From the NCBI GenBank assembly GCA_002321395.1, contig DCMK01000035.1, positions 1 through 5,393 on the forward strand: 5,393 bases of DNA, in the 5' to 3' direction. Positions 5,308 through 5,393 of the stretch are shown here, piece by piece. Below the pieces are notes generated by a model. It had not been told where the DNA came from and searched no databases. It worked only from the letters and a program-made list of their open reading frames with translations. The DNA is from Caryophanales bacterium UBA1624. GTDB taxonomy: Bacteria; Bacillota_I; Bacilli_A; RFN20; CAG-826. How positions within the stretch are numbered: the stretch's first letter is position 1; each line of letters begins with the position of its first letter. The position numbers were made by a program, and so were the translations under genes.

Positions 5308-5393
5308 CCATGATCACGACCCGAAACTCTACCCGCCCCGTCCGCATCGGAAACCTCCAGCTTGGGGGGCAAAGCAAGGTACTCATCCAATCC
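5301..5393 (+). CDS. ispG: 4-hydroxy-3-methylbut-2-en-1-yl diphosphate synthase IspG (GcpE), 5' part
   Basis: Iron-sulfur enzyme of the MEP isoprenoid pathway, converting MEcPP to HMBPP. Only 31 codons are in the window. The residues TRPVRIGNLQLGG followed by VLIQS match the conserved IspG N-terminus (pattern TR-x-V-x-IGN-x-x-IGG ... V-x-QSM), and the window ends exactly where the conserved Met would come. Two in-frame ATGs exist, at 5301 and 5310; the frame is open upstream to a TAA at 5256 with no other ATG. GGGA lies 5 bases before 5301; 5310 has no better site. It is divergent from rpmG. No clear promoter is visible for it. Confidence 0.85.
   Translation, partial: MGAMITTRNSTRPVRIGNLQLGGQSKVLIQS

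Noticed and set aside
5151..5390. 79-codon minus frame at the right edge, apparently upstream of rpmG
   Set aside because: It overlaps the ispG start antisense, needs a TTG start and has no recognisable domain. The plus-strand IspG N-terminus explains the same bases better.

Overview
The window looks like chromosomal DNA from a low-GC-lineage Gram-positive (Bacillota, probably Bacilli or a relative of the Mollicutes), although its base composition is not AT-rich. The evidence is a YneF-family membrane protein, an FakA/DegV fatty-acid kinase pair, a four-cysteine ribosomal protein L33, a Firmicutes-type PlsY and an EF-P with an unusual tip loop. UGA is used as a stop (efp, yneF) and Trp is UGG, so the code is not the Mycoplasma code. 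The species cannot be named from this sequence. There is no sign of phage, transposon, CRISPR or horizontal transfer; these are mostly housekeeping genes.

Layout. Bases 1-548 (+) are the 3' part of plsY. Bases 549-838 are a gene-free convergent region holding a good orphan sigma-A-like promoter on +, a polypyrimidine/polypurine stretch that can fold back, and a strong terminator hairpin that works in both directions. Bases 839-5144 are all minus strand, read from right to left: rpmG (L33), a terminator, a metallo-beta-lactamase-fold hydrolase, a perfect -10 promoter, efp, yneF, a terminator-like hairpin, a DegV/FakB-type lipid-binding protein, fakA, and the shared terminator. Bases 5145-5300 are a divergent promoter region, and 5301-5393 (+) are the first 31 codons of ispG.

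How the genes fit together. FakB-type DegV proteins carry a fatty acid that FakA phosphorylates to acyl-phosphate. PlsY uses acyl-phosphate to acylate glycerol-3-phosphate, the first step of phospholipid synthesis. Supplier and consumer of acyl-phosphate therefore face each other across one shared terminator. efp, yneF and rpmG belong to translation or envelope housekeeping, and ispG to MEP isoprenoid synthesis.

Most notable points: an EF-P tip loop without the canonical PGKG motif; a DegV protein with Ser in place of the family's usual HTGPG histidine; two genes (fakA and the hydrolase) whose annotated ATG lacks a Shine-Dalgarno and sits against an RNA stem; a hairpin that buries a possible ispG start; and a candidate small RNA between plsY and fakA. 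None of these amounts to a clearly new system; they are local regulatory or divergence signals.
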